A stretch of 64,000 bases of DNA from Bacillota bacterium. Lineage in GTDB: Bacteria > Bacillota > Clostridia > Lachnospirales > Lachnospiraceae. The DNA lies in NCBI GenBank assembly GCA_023418475.1, contig JAEZZO010000081.1, positions 6,525 to 70,524 of the forward strand, read 5' to 3'. Position numbers and translations under genes: made by a program. Below the pieces are notes generated by a model, which saw nothing but the letters and a program-made list of their open reading frames with translations, did not search any database and was not told where the DNA came from. Of the stretch, positions 44,889 through 53,045 are shown piece after piece (the first letter of the stretch is position 1; the number at the start of each line of letters is the position of its first letter).

Positions 44889-46247
44889 ATGCGCATAAAA
44901 TTCTTAAAACAAGATCTTAATCAACGACGTAACCTTATCTTGAATGGTTCCGTACCCTTTACTATTTTACTTCTTTCTATTCCAGCCCTTATGATGGGAC
45001 TCATTCAATCAGCCATCCCTGTGATTGATGGTCTTTTTCTTAATAATTTTGTGGGCACATTAGCAGCAAGTGCTGTTACATATTGCACTCCGATTGTAAA
45101 CATAACCGTAGCTCTCGCACAAGGTTTAAGCGTTGCAGGAATGGCTGTGATCGGGCAGGCAAATGGAAAGGGAGACTTTGCGGCAGGCCGCCGTATTTCA
45201 ACCCAAATTATTGTTTTCACCTTTTTGTTAGGTTTTATTTTAGCCCCTTTGCTAATTCTTCTTGCATTTCCGGTATCCTCGCATGTAACGGCAGAGATTT
45301 CTCATAATGTATTTCTCTATCTTGTTCTGAATGCTTTTGTTCTTCCTTTTTCTTTTATGGAATCAATCTATAATTCCATTAAAAATGCACAGGGAAAACC
45401 GGAAGATACCTTCATTCGAATGGTCATCATGCTGATACTTAAAATTGTCTTTAATGGATTGTTCATTGGACTTTTCCACTGGGGACTTGTCGGTTCCGTT
45501 ATGGCATCCTTGGCTTCGAATTTTTTTATTACCATATGGATGTTTTATGAATTGTTTTTAAAGAAAAACGGAGACCGCTTTACACTATCCGGCTTTCATT
45601 TTGATAAGAAAATCATTAAAAATCTGCTGCATATCGGTTTCCCTGCAATGCTTTCCAGTGTAATGCTAAATCTTGGTTTCTTCCTGATTAATAATGAGGT
45701 TGAGAAATACGGAGCAATTGTCTTAAACGGCCAGGGAATAGCAAATAGTATTACTTCCATCTGTTTTATTATTCCCTCCTCCTTCGGCTCCTCCATCACC
45801 ACCATGGTTAGCATGAATATCGGAGCGAAGCAGAGTAATAAAGCAAAGACATCCTGTCTGATTGGCTGTATCATCAGTGCAATTTCAGCAGTCATTCTAA
45901 TTTCTATCATTGTTCCATTGTCTCCGAAGCTTACCATCCTCTTTACCCGTGATAAGGCTGTTCTTGCTATTGCAAATCGCGCACTTCATATCTATACTTA
46001 TTCTGTTGTAGGTTTTGGTATTTGTATGGTGCAACAGGGGGCATTTATCGGATTAGGACGAACCCGTATTACTCTGGTAATCAGTATTCTCCGTGTATGG
46101 CTGCTTCGATATGTATTTATACTTGCTACAGAACCGGTTCTAAGCTTTTATTCCGTTTTCTGGGGAAATCTGTTTTCCAATTATGTTGCTGCACTCATTA
46201 CTACAATTATGATATTAAGAGTTAGATGGGTTTCCGATCTGGAATAG
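44889..46247 (+). CDS. MATE-family efflux transporter
   Basis: About 452 residues with twelve predicted helices. The MATE pattern is seen in PALMMGLIQSAIPVIDGLFL and NNFVGT near the N-terminus, YNSIKNAQGKPEDTF, and PSSFGSSITTMVSMNIGAKQ in the second half. These pumps exchange drugs or metabolites for sodium or protons. The ATG at 44889 is preceded by TTAGGTGG; a GTG five codons upstream overlaps that site. It is divergent from the BlaI-like operon and has its own strong promoter. Whether the BlaI-like repressor also affects it cannot be told; the palindrome is about 170 bp upstream of its promoter. Confidence 0.9.
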   Translation: MRIKFLKQDLNQRRNLILNGSVPFTILLLSIPALMMGLIQSAIPVIDGLFLNNFVGTLAASAVTYCTPIVNITVALAQGLSVAGMAVIGQANGKGDFAAGRRISTQIIVFTFLLGFILAPLLILLAFPVSSHVTAEISHNVFLYLVLNAFVLPFSFMESIYNSIKNAQGKPEDTFIRMVIMLILKIVFNGLFIGLFHWGLVGSVMASLASNFFITIWMFYELFLKKNGDRFTLSGFHFDKKIIKNLLHIGFPAMLSSVMLNLGFFLINNEVEKYGAIVLNGQGIANSITSICFIIPSSFGSSITTMVSMNIGAKQSNKAKTSCLIGCIISAISAVILISIIVPLSPKLTILFTRDKAVLAIANRALHIYTYSVVGFGICMVQQGAFIGLGRTRITLVISILRVWLLRYVFILATEPVLSFYSVFWGNLFSNYVAALITTIMILRVRWVSDLE

Positions 46248-46301
46248 CCGGGTATCGTTTTTCTTCATCAGGAGAAATTTGTCTTACTATATTTGCCATC
46301 A

Positions 46302-46329
46302 AAAAGGCTGGCCCAACTGCCAGCCTTTT
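46302..46329. terminator. Bidirectional terminator between MATE and ferredoxin genes
   Basis: AAAAGGCTGGC and GCCAGCCTTTT form an 11-bp stem with a 6-nt loop and A/T tails on both sides, between convergent genes. Confidence 0.88.
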
Positions 46330-46350
46330 ATATAGATAATATGTATCTTC

Positions 46351-46539
46351 TTATTCAACAACAATAACAGAAACCGGACAATTTTCCTGCGCTTCAACAG
46401 CCATACCCTCCGCTGTATCCGGTACAATCTCCACATATACCTCTGCAACTCCATCGTCAGCCATACGGAATACCTCCGGACAGGTTGCTGTACATAATCC
46501 ACAGGATATGCATCCATCTCTATCAATTAGTGCTTTCAT
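46351..46539 (-). CDS. [4Fe-4S] ferredoxin
   Basis: A 62-residue electron carrier with one cluster-binding set, CISCGLCTATCP plus the distal Cys in ENCPVSVI. The spacing CxxCxxC...C is complete and the second half lacks another motif, so it is a single-cluster ferredoxin like those of Clostridium and Thermotoga relatives. Acidic overall. It has its own ribosome binding site (GGAGCTATGTC) and a terminator behind it. The electron partner cannot be deduced from neighbours. Confidence 0.93.
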   Translation of the reverse strand: MKALIDRDGCISCGLCTATCPEVFRMADDGVAEVYVEIVPDTAEGMAVEAQENCPVSVIVVE

Positions 46540-46640
46540 GACATAGCTCCTTTCTCTTGTAGGTATTATTTGAAATAAATTTATTTATCTGTGGCAGCTT
46601 ATCAAATTATAGTTCATGATCTTCATAAAGCAAGCCGCTT

Positions 46641-47450
46641 TTATATATGTTTCTTTAACCACAGCAGAATATCAGCAATGATCTCATCCTTACAGGGCTC
46701 ATTTAGTATTTCATGAAAAATATCTGCATAAACACGAAGACTTTTGTCCTCCGACTTAATTTCATCAAAAAATTCAAGTGAATCCTTAACCGAAACAAGT
46801 CCGTCATTTGCACCATGCAGGATAAGAACAGGTTCAACAAAATGATCCATATTTGCTTTAATCCATTGAACTCCCTCATATATCCGGTTGATTAGACTGA
46901 CCGATATCTGTTTTTCTACCAAAGGATCATTTATGTAAGCTTCAATTACCTTAGGATCACTGCAAACCCCACTGCCAAGTGCATTTGGAACATAAGCATC
47001 TTCCGGCGCAATTATCGGAAACTGATCCCCTAGTAATGGGTTATTATAATGGGTCAAGGCTCCCGATGTTATAATTCCATCCGCTTTTCCGGGATATTTT
47101 TCTCCATACAGTGTCACTGTCTCGCCACCCATACTATGTCCGAACAGAAACACCTTTTTTCCATTACTTTCTTTCCTTGCTAAATTGATTATAACATCTG
47201 CATCATCGGGCATTTCATTAAAATCACCAAAGAATACTTTCTTTCCTTCTGATTTACCATGTCCTCTCTGATCATAACGATAAACACTGTATCCATCCGC
47301 ATTTAAGCTATCCGTAAAATAATCATAACGGTTTAAATGTTCACAAAGACCATGTGCTATAACAATGAGGGCTTTGGGATTTTCTACTGTATCTTTTCGT
47401 AATCTGAGTTTTGTTCCGTCATTGGACAAAACCATTAATTCCTCTTTCAT
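46641..47450 (-). CDS. Alpha/beta hydrolase, monoacylglycerol-lipase-like
   Basis: A 269-residue serine hydrolase. The nucleophile elbow is GHSMGG (Ser at about 107), the oxyanion region is HGLCEHLNRYDYF, and the Asp in LILHGANDGLVS with His in DIFHEILNEP completes the triad. HGLxEH and YDQRGHGKSEG are typical for the Serine_aminopeptidase_S33/lysophospholipase group. No signal peptide, so cytoplasmic. It stands alone behind GGAGAAGGTATCA. Likely an esterase or lysophospholipase; the substrate is not known. Confidence 0.88.
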   Translation of the reverse strand: MKEELMVLSNDGTKLRLRKDTVENPKALIVIAHGLCEHLNRYDYFTDSLNADGYSVYRYDQRGHGKSEGKKVFFGDFNEMPDDADVIINLARKESNGKKVFLFGHSMGGETVTLYGEKYPGKADGIITSGALTHYNNPLLGDQFPIIAPEDAYVPNALGSGVCSDPKVIEAYINDPLVEKQISVSLINRIYEGVQWIKANMDHFVEPVLILHGANDGLVSVKDSLEFFDEIKSEDKSLRVYADIFHEILNEPCKDEIIADILLWLKKHI

Positions 47451-47539
47451 TGATACCTTCTCCTTTCAATAAAAAGACGACCTTTGTTGCTATTTTTATT
47501 ATAATTATTTCCAGCAAAAATAGCAATGAGAATGCATTG

Positions 47540-47935
47540 TTAGGAATTATTTTTTCTTATGTTTTTACGATCAGCCTTCCTATTGTTCTCCATCACCCGG
47601 AATTCAACAATTCTACGGATCAAATCTAACGGTAGCGGATCATTAATTGCAAATTGCACAGATCCTTTCGCTTTCTTGTAATCAGATAACTCATTCTGAA
47701 ATTCTGTAATTCCGGTTGGTGTAGGATAAAATCCAATATGATTTTTATAAGCAGCAAAATGTACCAAATTGCCGTACAAGTAATAGGTAGGCATCTGATA
47801 ACTGATTTTTTCCTGCGCTTTTGGGGCTGCTTCCCTTATGACCTGTCGAAGCTGATTAAGATTATTTTGTACATTTTCAGGAAACTGTTCAATGTATTCA
47901 TCGATATTTGCTGCAGTACATCTTTTTTCCTCCAT
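47540..47935 (-). CDS. DUF1801-family protein (YdhG/Fra-like)
   Basis: About 131 residues with the DUF1801 pattern: IDEYIEQFPENVQNNLNQLR, APKAQEKISYQMPTYYLYGN, FAAYKNHIGFYP and the C-terminal GSVQFAINDPLPLDLI. Bacillus members have been described as frataxin-like iron chaperones, others remain uncharacterised. The start at 47935 is preceded by AAAGGATGG; the upstream extension is unsupported. A monocistronic small cytoplasmic protein. Confidence 0.8.
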   Translation of the reverse strand: MEEKRCTAANIDEYIEQFPENVQNNLNQLRQVIREAAPKAQEKISYQMPTYYLYGNLVHFAAYKNHIGFYPTPTGITEFQNELSDYKKAKGSVQFAINDPLPLDLIRRIVEFRVMENNRKADRKNIRKNNS

Positions 47936-48028
47936 CAAAATACCATCCTTTCTAAAACCGTTATATAATCTTGTAAGCTGCCTCTGTCGCAAGCCTATTC
48001 ACAACAAACTCGGATAAACTTTGAGCAA

Positions 48029-48754
48029 TTAATCATGCCTCTCCTGCATATTGTCATAGGTTTCGCAAAATCTGGCAGCAAAGGCAGGTATTTCACCTGC
48101 GGCATATAGATGGGAGACATCACCAAATGAATTCATTCTAAAATAAGCGATACCCTTTCTTCGTTCTTCTGTGATCAAGGTTGTAACGGAGGAGGGAGCA
48201 GCGCAAAATCCCTGCCATAAAACCATAGGTGATATTCCTAGCAGATGTCCCAGCATAATACACTGAACACCAAAGTGGCAGAACAGAACAATTGTATCAT
48301 TGTTAGCTGTGACTGCCCGGTATAAATTCCCATCACGTTCATATCCATGCCTTTTTAGTAATTCATCAAGTCCATGATTAACACACAATGTTTCCTGTGT
48401 TACGCGGCCTGACTGCATAACAGGCGCGGTATGCCATCTGTCTTTATCATAATAATCTTCTATCGTTGTCCAATCTGCAGGTAACCAGTCCCAGGGAATT
48501 CGTTCCTTTCCCATTTCATCCATTACCGGAGCATTAAATTCTCTGAGCCACGGGAGAACCTCCGCGCTGCGACTAAGCTTTTTTAAGGTGATGGATGCCG
48601 TATCCTGCGCCCTTCCCAGAGGTGACATATAAAAGTTTTTCACTTCCATAGCAGTGAGCTTACGCGACAACAGTTCTGCTTCTCTCCATCCCTTTTCTGT
48701 AAGGGAATCTATCTCATAGTTCGGGTCACCGTGGCGAATTATTACTAATTTCAT
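48029..48754 (-). CDS. Histidine phosphatase family protein (phosphoglycerate mutase-like)
   Basis: A 241-residue member of the histidine phosphatase superfamily. The phospho-accepting His is in LVIIRHGDPNYE, followed by LTEKGWREAELLSRKL and the SPLGRAQDTASITL arginine motif; the second catalytic His is in IVLFCHFGVQCIMLG. It probably dephosphorylates a small metabolite, with the actual substrate unknown. It starts behind GAGGAACTCTAG. Confidence 0.87.
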   Translation of the reverse strand: MKLVIIRHGDPNYEIDSLTEKGWREAELLSRKLTAMEVKNFYMSPLGRAQDTASITLKKLSRSAEVLPWLREFNAPVMDEMGKERIPWDWLPADWTTIEDYYDKDRWHTAPVMQSGRVTQETLCVNHGLDELLKRHGYERDGNLYRAVTANNDTIVLFCHFGVQCIMLGHLLGISPMVLWQGFCAAPSSVTTLITEERRKGIAYFRMNSFGDVSHLYAAGEIPAFAARFCETYDNMQERHD

Positions 48755-49179
48755 CTAGAGTTCCTCTTCTTTCTGGTTCTTATGCTCTTTTAAAGCTTAT
48801 TTTTTTCTATTGATATAAAATATGTAACGGCTTGTATCTTCTTACAAGTGTTTATGAGCCCCCGAAACTTAAATCGAGGATTTCCGCATATCTCCTTATT
48901 TCTTGTCATAACTCCTTACAGCGTGGTTTTGGAAAGTCGGACACCATTTCAGACATCAAAAATGAAAGGAGGGCGACAGGAAAGACATGCTTTTAGACAA
49001 GGGTATTGTACTACAATCCGGCGCAATCAACAAGAACAAGATTAACCTTGCAGCCGGGCAATCACACAGCCCTTTACAGAAATAGTATGGCTGACGACAG
49101 ACGGCGACATGGAAACCATAAACTGCTTGCTGTTTATGCCGCCGGCGGGATATGGGTGGGAGTAGCTTTACAATGGCTG
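48755..49179. other. Intergenic region with gene debris at the edge of the efflux cassette
   Basis: Between the phosphatase gene and the TetR promoter there is no intact gene. The only coding signal is the frameshifted small frame at 48987-49165. Base composition rises in GC over 48960-49170 compared with the AT-rich gaps elsewhere, consistent with foreign origin. Confidence 0.5.
48987..49165 (+). pseudogene. Small frameshifted gene, unknown family
   Basis: An ATG at 48987 behind AGGAGGGCGACAGGAAAG opens a frame reading MLLDKGIVLQSGAINKNKIN and LAAGQSHS, which then runs to a stop at 49083. A second frame, open from 49046, continues with PFTEIVWLTTDGDMETINCL and LFMPPAGYGWE to a stop at 49163-49165. 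Joining them by one frameshift near 49065 gives a protein of about 60 residues. The second part has the look of a conserved C-terminus, as in small proteins of integrative elements, but I could not name the family. A sequencing error is an alternative. Confidence 0.4.
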
Positions 49180-49208
49180 TTGACAAACTATCCTTTTTCT
49201 CTTATAAT
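49180..49208 (+). promoter_or_regulatory. Consensus promoter of the TetR-ABC-MFS cassette
   Basis: TTGACA (49180-49185), 17-bp spacer, TATAAT (49203-49208): a perfect sigma-A promoter. The operator palindrome begins inside its -10 box. Confidence 0.9.
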
Positions 49209-49251
49209 AAACCTATGACTTTAATTATAATTTAGGTCATAGGTTTATTAT
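49204..49251. promoter_or_regulatory. Palindromic operator overlapping the -10 box
   Basis: ATAATAAACCTATGAC and its exact complement GTCATAGGTTTATTAT are separated by 16 bp. The left arm covers the -10 box and the right arm ends just before the ribosome binding site of the TetR gene, an arrangement suited to autorepression. Confidence 0.8.
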
Positions 49252-49267
49252 GAGGAGGGAACAAAAA

Positions 49268-49843
49268 ATGGCAAGGAGTTTTTCAGAAGCCGAAAAAGAC
49301 AATATCCGTGATAAGTTAATAAAAGAATGCGAGAAAAGTTGGATGACCATTGGCTATAAAAAAACAAAGATTGATGAACTCTGTTCAAAAGTTGGAATAT
49401 CAAAAGGGGCATTCTATATATTCTTTGATTCGAAAGAGCATTTGTTTTGCAGAGTATTTGATATTTTTCAGGAACGGCATAAAGCACTGGAAGAAACACT
49501 TCCCGCATTTCCATGCAAAGAAGATATATGCCGTATGCTGAAACAATTGTATCTTGAATACGACAAAACAAAGGTACTCACACAACGTAACAGCCCGGAT
49601 TTTATCAGTTTTCTAAACAGAGCACCCAAAGAATGGTTAGAAAAAAGCCAAAAAATAAGTGAAAGTTTTATTGCAGACAATATTTTCAATTCCAATCTTA
49701 AATTGAAAATGAGCAAGGAAAAAGCAATCGGGATATTCAACGCATTGCTTGCTATCGTAACAAACAAGGACATTCTTTACTACGACCATTATGAAGTGTT
49801 CTGTACCTTGCTCGACAACATTATAGACGAAATCTATGAATAA
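49268..49843 (+). CDS. TetR-family repressor of the efflux cassette
   Basis: A 191-residue regulator with helix-turn-helix KKTKIDELCSKVGISKGAFY followed by IFFDSKEHLF, and an all-helical ligand domain. The ATG at 49268 follows GAGGAGGG. It is the first gene of a plus-strand cassette with two ABC genes, a small membrane protein and an MFS pump, and probably represses the whole group through the palindrome in its promoter until an inducing drug binds. An 11-bp hairpin (49831-49856) straddles its stop codon, and hairpin element copy C follows. Confidence 0.88.
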   Translation: MARSFSEAEKDNIRDKLIKECEKSWMTIGYKKTKIDELCSKVGISKGAFYIFFDSKEHLFCRVFDIFQERHKALEETLPAFPCKEDICRMLKQLYLEYDKTKVLTQRNSPDFISFLNRAPKEWLEKSQKISESFIADNIFNSNLKLKMSKEKAIGIFNALLAIVTNKDILYYDHYEVFCTLLDNIIDEIYE

Positions 49844-49856
49844 AAATTCATAGATT
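49831..49856 (+). terminator. Hairpin across the TetR stop codon
   Basis: AATCTATGAAT and ATTCATAGATT pair over 11 bp with an AAAA loop. There is no T-tract, so it may stabilise or attenuate rather than terminate. Part of it (AGATTCATATA, 49852-49862) is repeated after element copy C at 49967-49977. Confidence 0.4.
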
Positions 49857-49866
49857 CATATACTCG

Positions 49867-49963
49867 GATTCGAGTGTCAAAAGCCTAATCCAGGTTATGC
49901 AGATGAATACGAATGCATGTATATTCAATACAATGATTAAACCTGACTTTTGGCACTCGAATC
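49867..49963 (+). repeat. Hairpin element copy C inside the efflux cassette
   Basis: A 97-bp copy with arms GATTCGAGTGTCAAAAGCC and GACTTTTGGCACTCGAATC. Compared with copy A both arms have changed together at one position (T-A to G-C), a compensatory change. The core retains CCAGGTTATGCAGATGAATA. No exact 7-bp duplication is seen; instead the 11-bp repeat AGATTCATATA lies a few bases outside each end. Confidence 0.85.
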
Positions 49964-49993
49964 CTAAGATTCATATATAAATTGGAGGTTAGA

Positions 49994-50725
49994 ATGAAAA
50001 GCGAACCAATTATAGTCATCAAAAACCTTACTAAAAAGTTTGATAATACTTATGTTGTTAAGGACAGCAATATGACCGTTCCGAAAGGTTGTGTTTACAG
50101 CTTTTTAGGTGCAAACGGTGCGGGAAAAACCACAATATTTAAAATGCTTACTGGCTTACTATCTCCGACAAACGGAACGGTTGAAGTCTTGGGGTTTGAT
50201 GTGTCAAAAGACAGGGAAAAAGTCTTACAAAGTATCGGAAGTCTGATCGAAGCTCCGGTGTTCTATGAACATTTGTCAGCCGCTGAAAACTTAGCACTTC
50301 ACCTAGACTATATGGGTGTAACAGGCTTCGGAGCGGAAACTGCTCTTGATATGGTAGGTCTTAAGGCCACAGGCTCTAAGCCTGTTAGCAAATTTTCGCT
50401 TGGTATGCGGCAAAGATTAGGTATAGCGCGGGCTTTCATCCATAAGCCGAAAATTTTGATTTTAGATGAACCTATAAACGGACTCGACCCTATAGGAATA
50501 CGGGATATGCGGAGTTTGTTTCTTACGCTTATACAAAAGTATGGCATGACAATCCTTTTGTCAAGCCACATCCTAAATGAAATTGAGCACATTGCCGATA
50601 TGGTGGGCGTGATCGTAAATGGTACTGTCGTACAGGAGATTTCTCTTGAACAAATCAAAGTGCAAAGTGACATACGATTAGAGGACTACTTTTTTAAAAT
50701 CATGAGTGGAGGAATTATATCATGA
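49994..50725 (+). CDS. ABC transporter ATPase, BcrA-like
   Basis: A 243-residue ATPase with Walker A LGANGAGKTTIFKML, signature FSLGMRQRLGIARAFIHKP, Walker B ILILDEPINGLDPIGI and switch His in LLSSHILNEIEHIAD. This is the BcrA/lantibiotic-export branch (DPIG after the D-loop). The ATG at 49994 is preceded by GGAGG. It is coupled by overlap to the following membrane subunit. By family it could give resistance to peptide antibiotics. Confidence 0.9.
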   Translation: MKSEPIIVIKNLTKKFDNTYVVKDSNMTVPKGCVYSFLGANGAGKTTIFKMLTGLLSPTNGTVEVLGFDVSKDREKVLQSIGSLIEAPVFYEHLSAAENLALHLDYMGVTGFGAETALDMVGLKATGSKPVSKFSLGMRQRLGIARAFIHKPKILILDEPINGLDPIGIRDMRSLFLTLIQKYGMTILLSSHILNEIEHIADMVGVIVNGTVVQEISLEQIKVQSDIRLEDYFFKIMSGGIIS

Positions 50726-51432
50726 TAAAGTTAATCATGTTGGAGCTTAGACGGAATAACCTTCGTACTTATTTGGTGTCAAGTGCTGTTTCCTGTGTTG
50801 TCCTGCTTGGGCTAATTTATTTTATAGCCTATGCGGCACAACTCGAAGATAGCAGTGCCCGTGAGATTGTATTTAGAAGCTATGCAAACATTTTTCGTCT
50901 AACCGGGATAATCAGTTTGGTTGTTTTCAGCACAATGTCAGCGATAATGTATTCGCGGCTCATTATCGGCGAATATACTGGGAAACGGGCGGCGTTGTTG
51001 TTTTCCTATCCTGTAAGCAGAAGCAAGATACTTATGGCTAAATTACTATTAGTTTTTGTGTTTACGTCGGTTTCCATGCTCATTTGTACGGCGATACCCT
51101 ATCTTGTTTTTAGTATAACTGAATCGGTTTCGCCAATCGTCGTACAAGATGTTATGACAGTAGGATTGGTGGAAGACGCATTGAAAACATCAAGTGTTGC
51201 CGTTTTAGCACTAGGCGGAATCGGGATTGTTTCCCTTAGAATCGGTTTTATCCAAAAGTCCGTTCCAACAACGCTGATCAGTACCATTTTACTGAGTTCT
51301 ATTTACGGAAATGCCGCAATCAATGCGAAAAGCATTCTATCCAGTGTGTTGATTAGTGGTATCGGTCTTGTCATCGCTGCTGCAGTAATGGCCGAGCTAT
51401 CGAACAAGGTAAATAAAATGGAGGTAGAGTAA
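50722..51432 (+). CDS. ABC-2 type transporter permease subunit
   Basis: A 236-residue protein with six predicted helices, fitting ABC-2 permeases of bacitracin- or lantibiotic-type exporters. N-terminal LIMLELRRNNLRTYLVSSAV and the YPVSRSKILMAKLLLVFVFT motif are typical. It overlaps the ATPase gene by 4 bp and its stop overlaps the start of the next small gene (TAATG). It forms the pore with the BcrA-like ATPase. Confidence 0.85.
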   Translation: MIKLIMLELRRNNLRTYLVSSAVSCVVLLGLIYFIAYAAQLEDSSAREIVFRSYANIFRLTGIISLVVFSTMSAIMYSRLIIGEYTGKRAALLFSYPVSRSKILMAKLLLVFVFTSVSMLICTAIPYLVFSITESVSPIVVQDVMTVGLVEDALKTSSVAVLALGGIGIVSLRIGFIQKSVPTTLISTILLSSIYGNAAINAKSILSSVLISGIGLVIAAAVMAELSNKVNKMEVE

Positions 51433-51611
51433 TGCATATTGGATATATTGTTGGCTCAATTGTTGCAGTTTCACTTATTATTTGCGGTGTTGCAGCAATG
51501 GTTCTTGCAAAAAAGAAACAAAAAAAGACTAAATGGGCTATATGGGCAATTATTTGGGGTATTGTCGCCCTGATCAGTGCGGTTATCAATTATAACCTAT
51601 TCAGTAATTAG
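51432..51611 (+). CDS. Small two-helix membrane protein
   Basis: A 59-residue protein starting MHIGYIVGSIVAVSLIICGV, with a first hydrophobic helix (about 4-26), a lysine-rich turn (AKKKQKKTK) and a second helix (about 35-56, AIWAIIWGIVALISAVI). Its ATG overlaps the permease stop, it sits 14 bp before the MFS start, and GGAGG lies just upstream, so it is very likely translated. No family was recognised. It could be a third subunit or modulator of the ABC exporter, or a partner of the MFS pump. Confidence 0.75.
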   Translation: MHIGYIVGSIVAVSLIICGVAAMVLAKKKQKKTKWAIWAIIWGIVALISAVINYNLFSN

Positions 51612-51625
51612 ATAAGGTGGGTATT

Positions 51626-52876
51626 ATGGTAAAAACAGTTGATTCATACTCGAAAGATTTTAAGTTGCTGATATTGGGGCAAGTCATTTCCATATTTGGC
51701 GCGGTACTCCTGCGATTTGCCCTGTCGCTTTACATCTTGGATATTACCGGACGAGCTGACAGGTTCGCTACATTGTACGCAATATCAAATATTCCGATTT
51801 TGTTTTCGCCTGTGGGCGGCGCAATCGCAGACCGATTTAACCGACGTAATCTTATGGTAATACTTGATTTTACAAGCAGCTCGATTGCTATGTGCCTGTT
51901 CTTGCTTATTTCTGCGGGATTGGCTACGGTTATGCCTATTGGTGCAATTATGGTGTTGTTGTCCATTGTTAGTGCAATGGAAACTCCCACCATCACAGCT
52001 AGTATTCCTCTATTAGTGGAGACTAAAAAATTAGAGGGTGCAAATGGTATTGCACAGGCCGTACAGGCTTTATCGGGTGTTGTCGCGCCAATTTTAGGCG
52101 GCGTGCTATACAGCGCATTTGAGATTCGTATTCTCGTTATCATAACCTGTATTGCATTTTTTCTATCCGCTGTAATGGAACTATTCATTAAGATACCGTT
52201 TGCCAGACGTGAATGGGACGGGCACATTATTGCTTCTATTGTAAAAGACATGAAAGTTGGCTATGTCTATGCGGTAAAACAATCGTTCATTCTAAAATCA
52301 ATGATAGTAGCCGCTGTAATCAATTTAGTTTTATCGCCGCTTTTGATTGTAGGAGGTCCAATTATTTTACGGGTCACTATGCAAAGCAGCGATACAATGC
52401 AGGGCATCGGCATCGGACTAATCAGCTTTGCCAGCATTTTAGGCACATTGATTATTGGTGTTTTTGCCAATAGAATTAAAATGAACACGCTGTACCGATT
52501 GATTGCTGCCATTGCCTTATTCGTTGTGCCAATTGCCGTATCGGTGTTGCCATTTATCCTTGAACTTGGCTACTATCCGGCGTTCGCCCTGTTTATGCTC
52601 GGTTCGCTTCCCATAGCGATTATTGCAGCTATCATTTCAATCTTTGTTATTGCGAGAGTGCAGCGGGTGACTTCAAATGAGAATTTGGGCAAGGTTATGG
52701 CGATCCTCATGGCTGTTGGGGGGTGTGCCGCGCCGTTAGGCCAAGTTATATATGGCGTTATATTCGAAGCGTTTAGCAACGTACTATATTTTCCTATTTT
52801 AGCTGTCAGTTTACTGATGTTTGTGATCGCACTCGTTGCGCGGCGAATGTTTGCAGCTGAACCTATCATTTCATAA
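51626..52876 (+). CDS. MFS efflux transporter, macrolide-efflux-like
   Basis: About 416 residues with twelve helices. The loop motif GGAIADRFNRRNLMVILDFT after helix 2 is the MFS_3/enterobactin-exporter and Mef-like pattern, and the fourth helix region has ITASIPLLVETKKLEGANGI. The ATG at 51626 follows AAGGTGG. It is the last gene of the TetR cassette. Relatives pump out macrolides, tetracyclines or siderophores; the exact drug is not inferable. The gene sits 34 bp from the leader copy L that faces the tet-like gene. Confidence 0.87.
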   Translation: MVKTVDSYSKDFKLLILGQVISIFGAVLLRFALSLYILDITGRADRFATLYAISNIPILFSPVGGAIADRFNRRNLMVILDFTSSSIAMCLFLLISAGLATVMPIGAIMVLLSIVSAMETPTITASIPLLVETKKLEGANGIAQAVQALSGVVAPILGGVLYSAFEIRILVIITCIAFFLSAVMELFIKIPFARREWDGHIIASIVKDMKVGYVYAVKQSFILKSMIVAAVINLVLSPLLIVGGPIILRVTMQSSDTMQGIGIGLISFASILGTLIIGVFANRIKMNTLYRLIAAIALFVVPIAVSVLPFILELGYYPAFALFMLGSLPIAIIAAIISIFVIARVQRVTSNENLGKVMAILMAVGGCAAPLGQVIYGVIFEAFSNVLYFPILAVSLLMFVIALVARRMFAAEPIIS

Positions 52877-52910
52877 GATTGCAGATAATATTATGGATAA
52901 GAGTGAAAGA

Positions 52911-53001
52911 AAAACCACTTTCACTCACAAAGTTTGTGCCTGCGTAATCCTCGGCGCAAACTTAATATGTGCACAAAACATACGCAGGAATGGGGATAGA
53001 T
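52911..53001 (+). promoter_or_regulatory. Leader copy L with anti-Shine-Dalgarno hairpin
   Basis: About 90 bp that match, in inverted orientation and at roughly 85% by eye, the leader directly before the tet-like gene (55995-56085). AAGTTTGTGCC (52930-52940) pairs with GGCGCAAACTT (52953-52963). The 12-nt loop contains ATCCTC, complementary (with one G-U) to the downstream GGGGAT before an ATG at 53002. Here the loop's CCTGCGT also matches ACGCAGG at 52982-52988 exactly. Confidence 0.7.
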
Positions 53002-53045
53002 ATGAATGGTTATTATGTCCTGTTTGTAAAAGCAAAAGTTATTGC
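53001..53045 (+). pseudogene. Truncated start of a small gene behind leader L
   Basis: Leader L leads into an ATG at 53002 that gives only 24 codons (MNGYYVLFVKAKVIAYPLSS...) before running into the 3' end of the convergent tet-like gene. In this frame the start looks like a NusG/LoaP N-terminus. One base over, the sequence reads YEWLLCPVCKSKS, very like the opening of the cysteine-rich KTR peptides found in conjugative elements. Either way the gene is cut off after about 15 codons. A real 24-residue peptide cannot be excluded. Confidence 0.35.
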
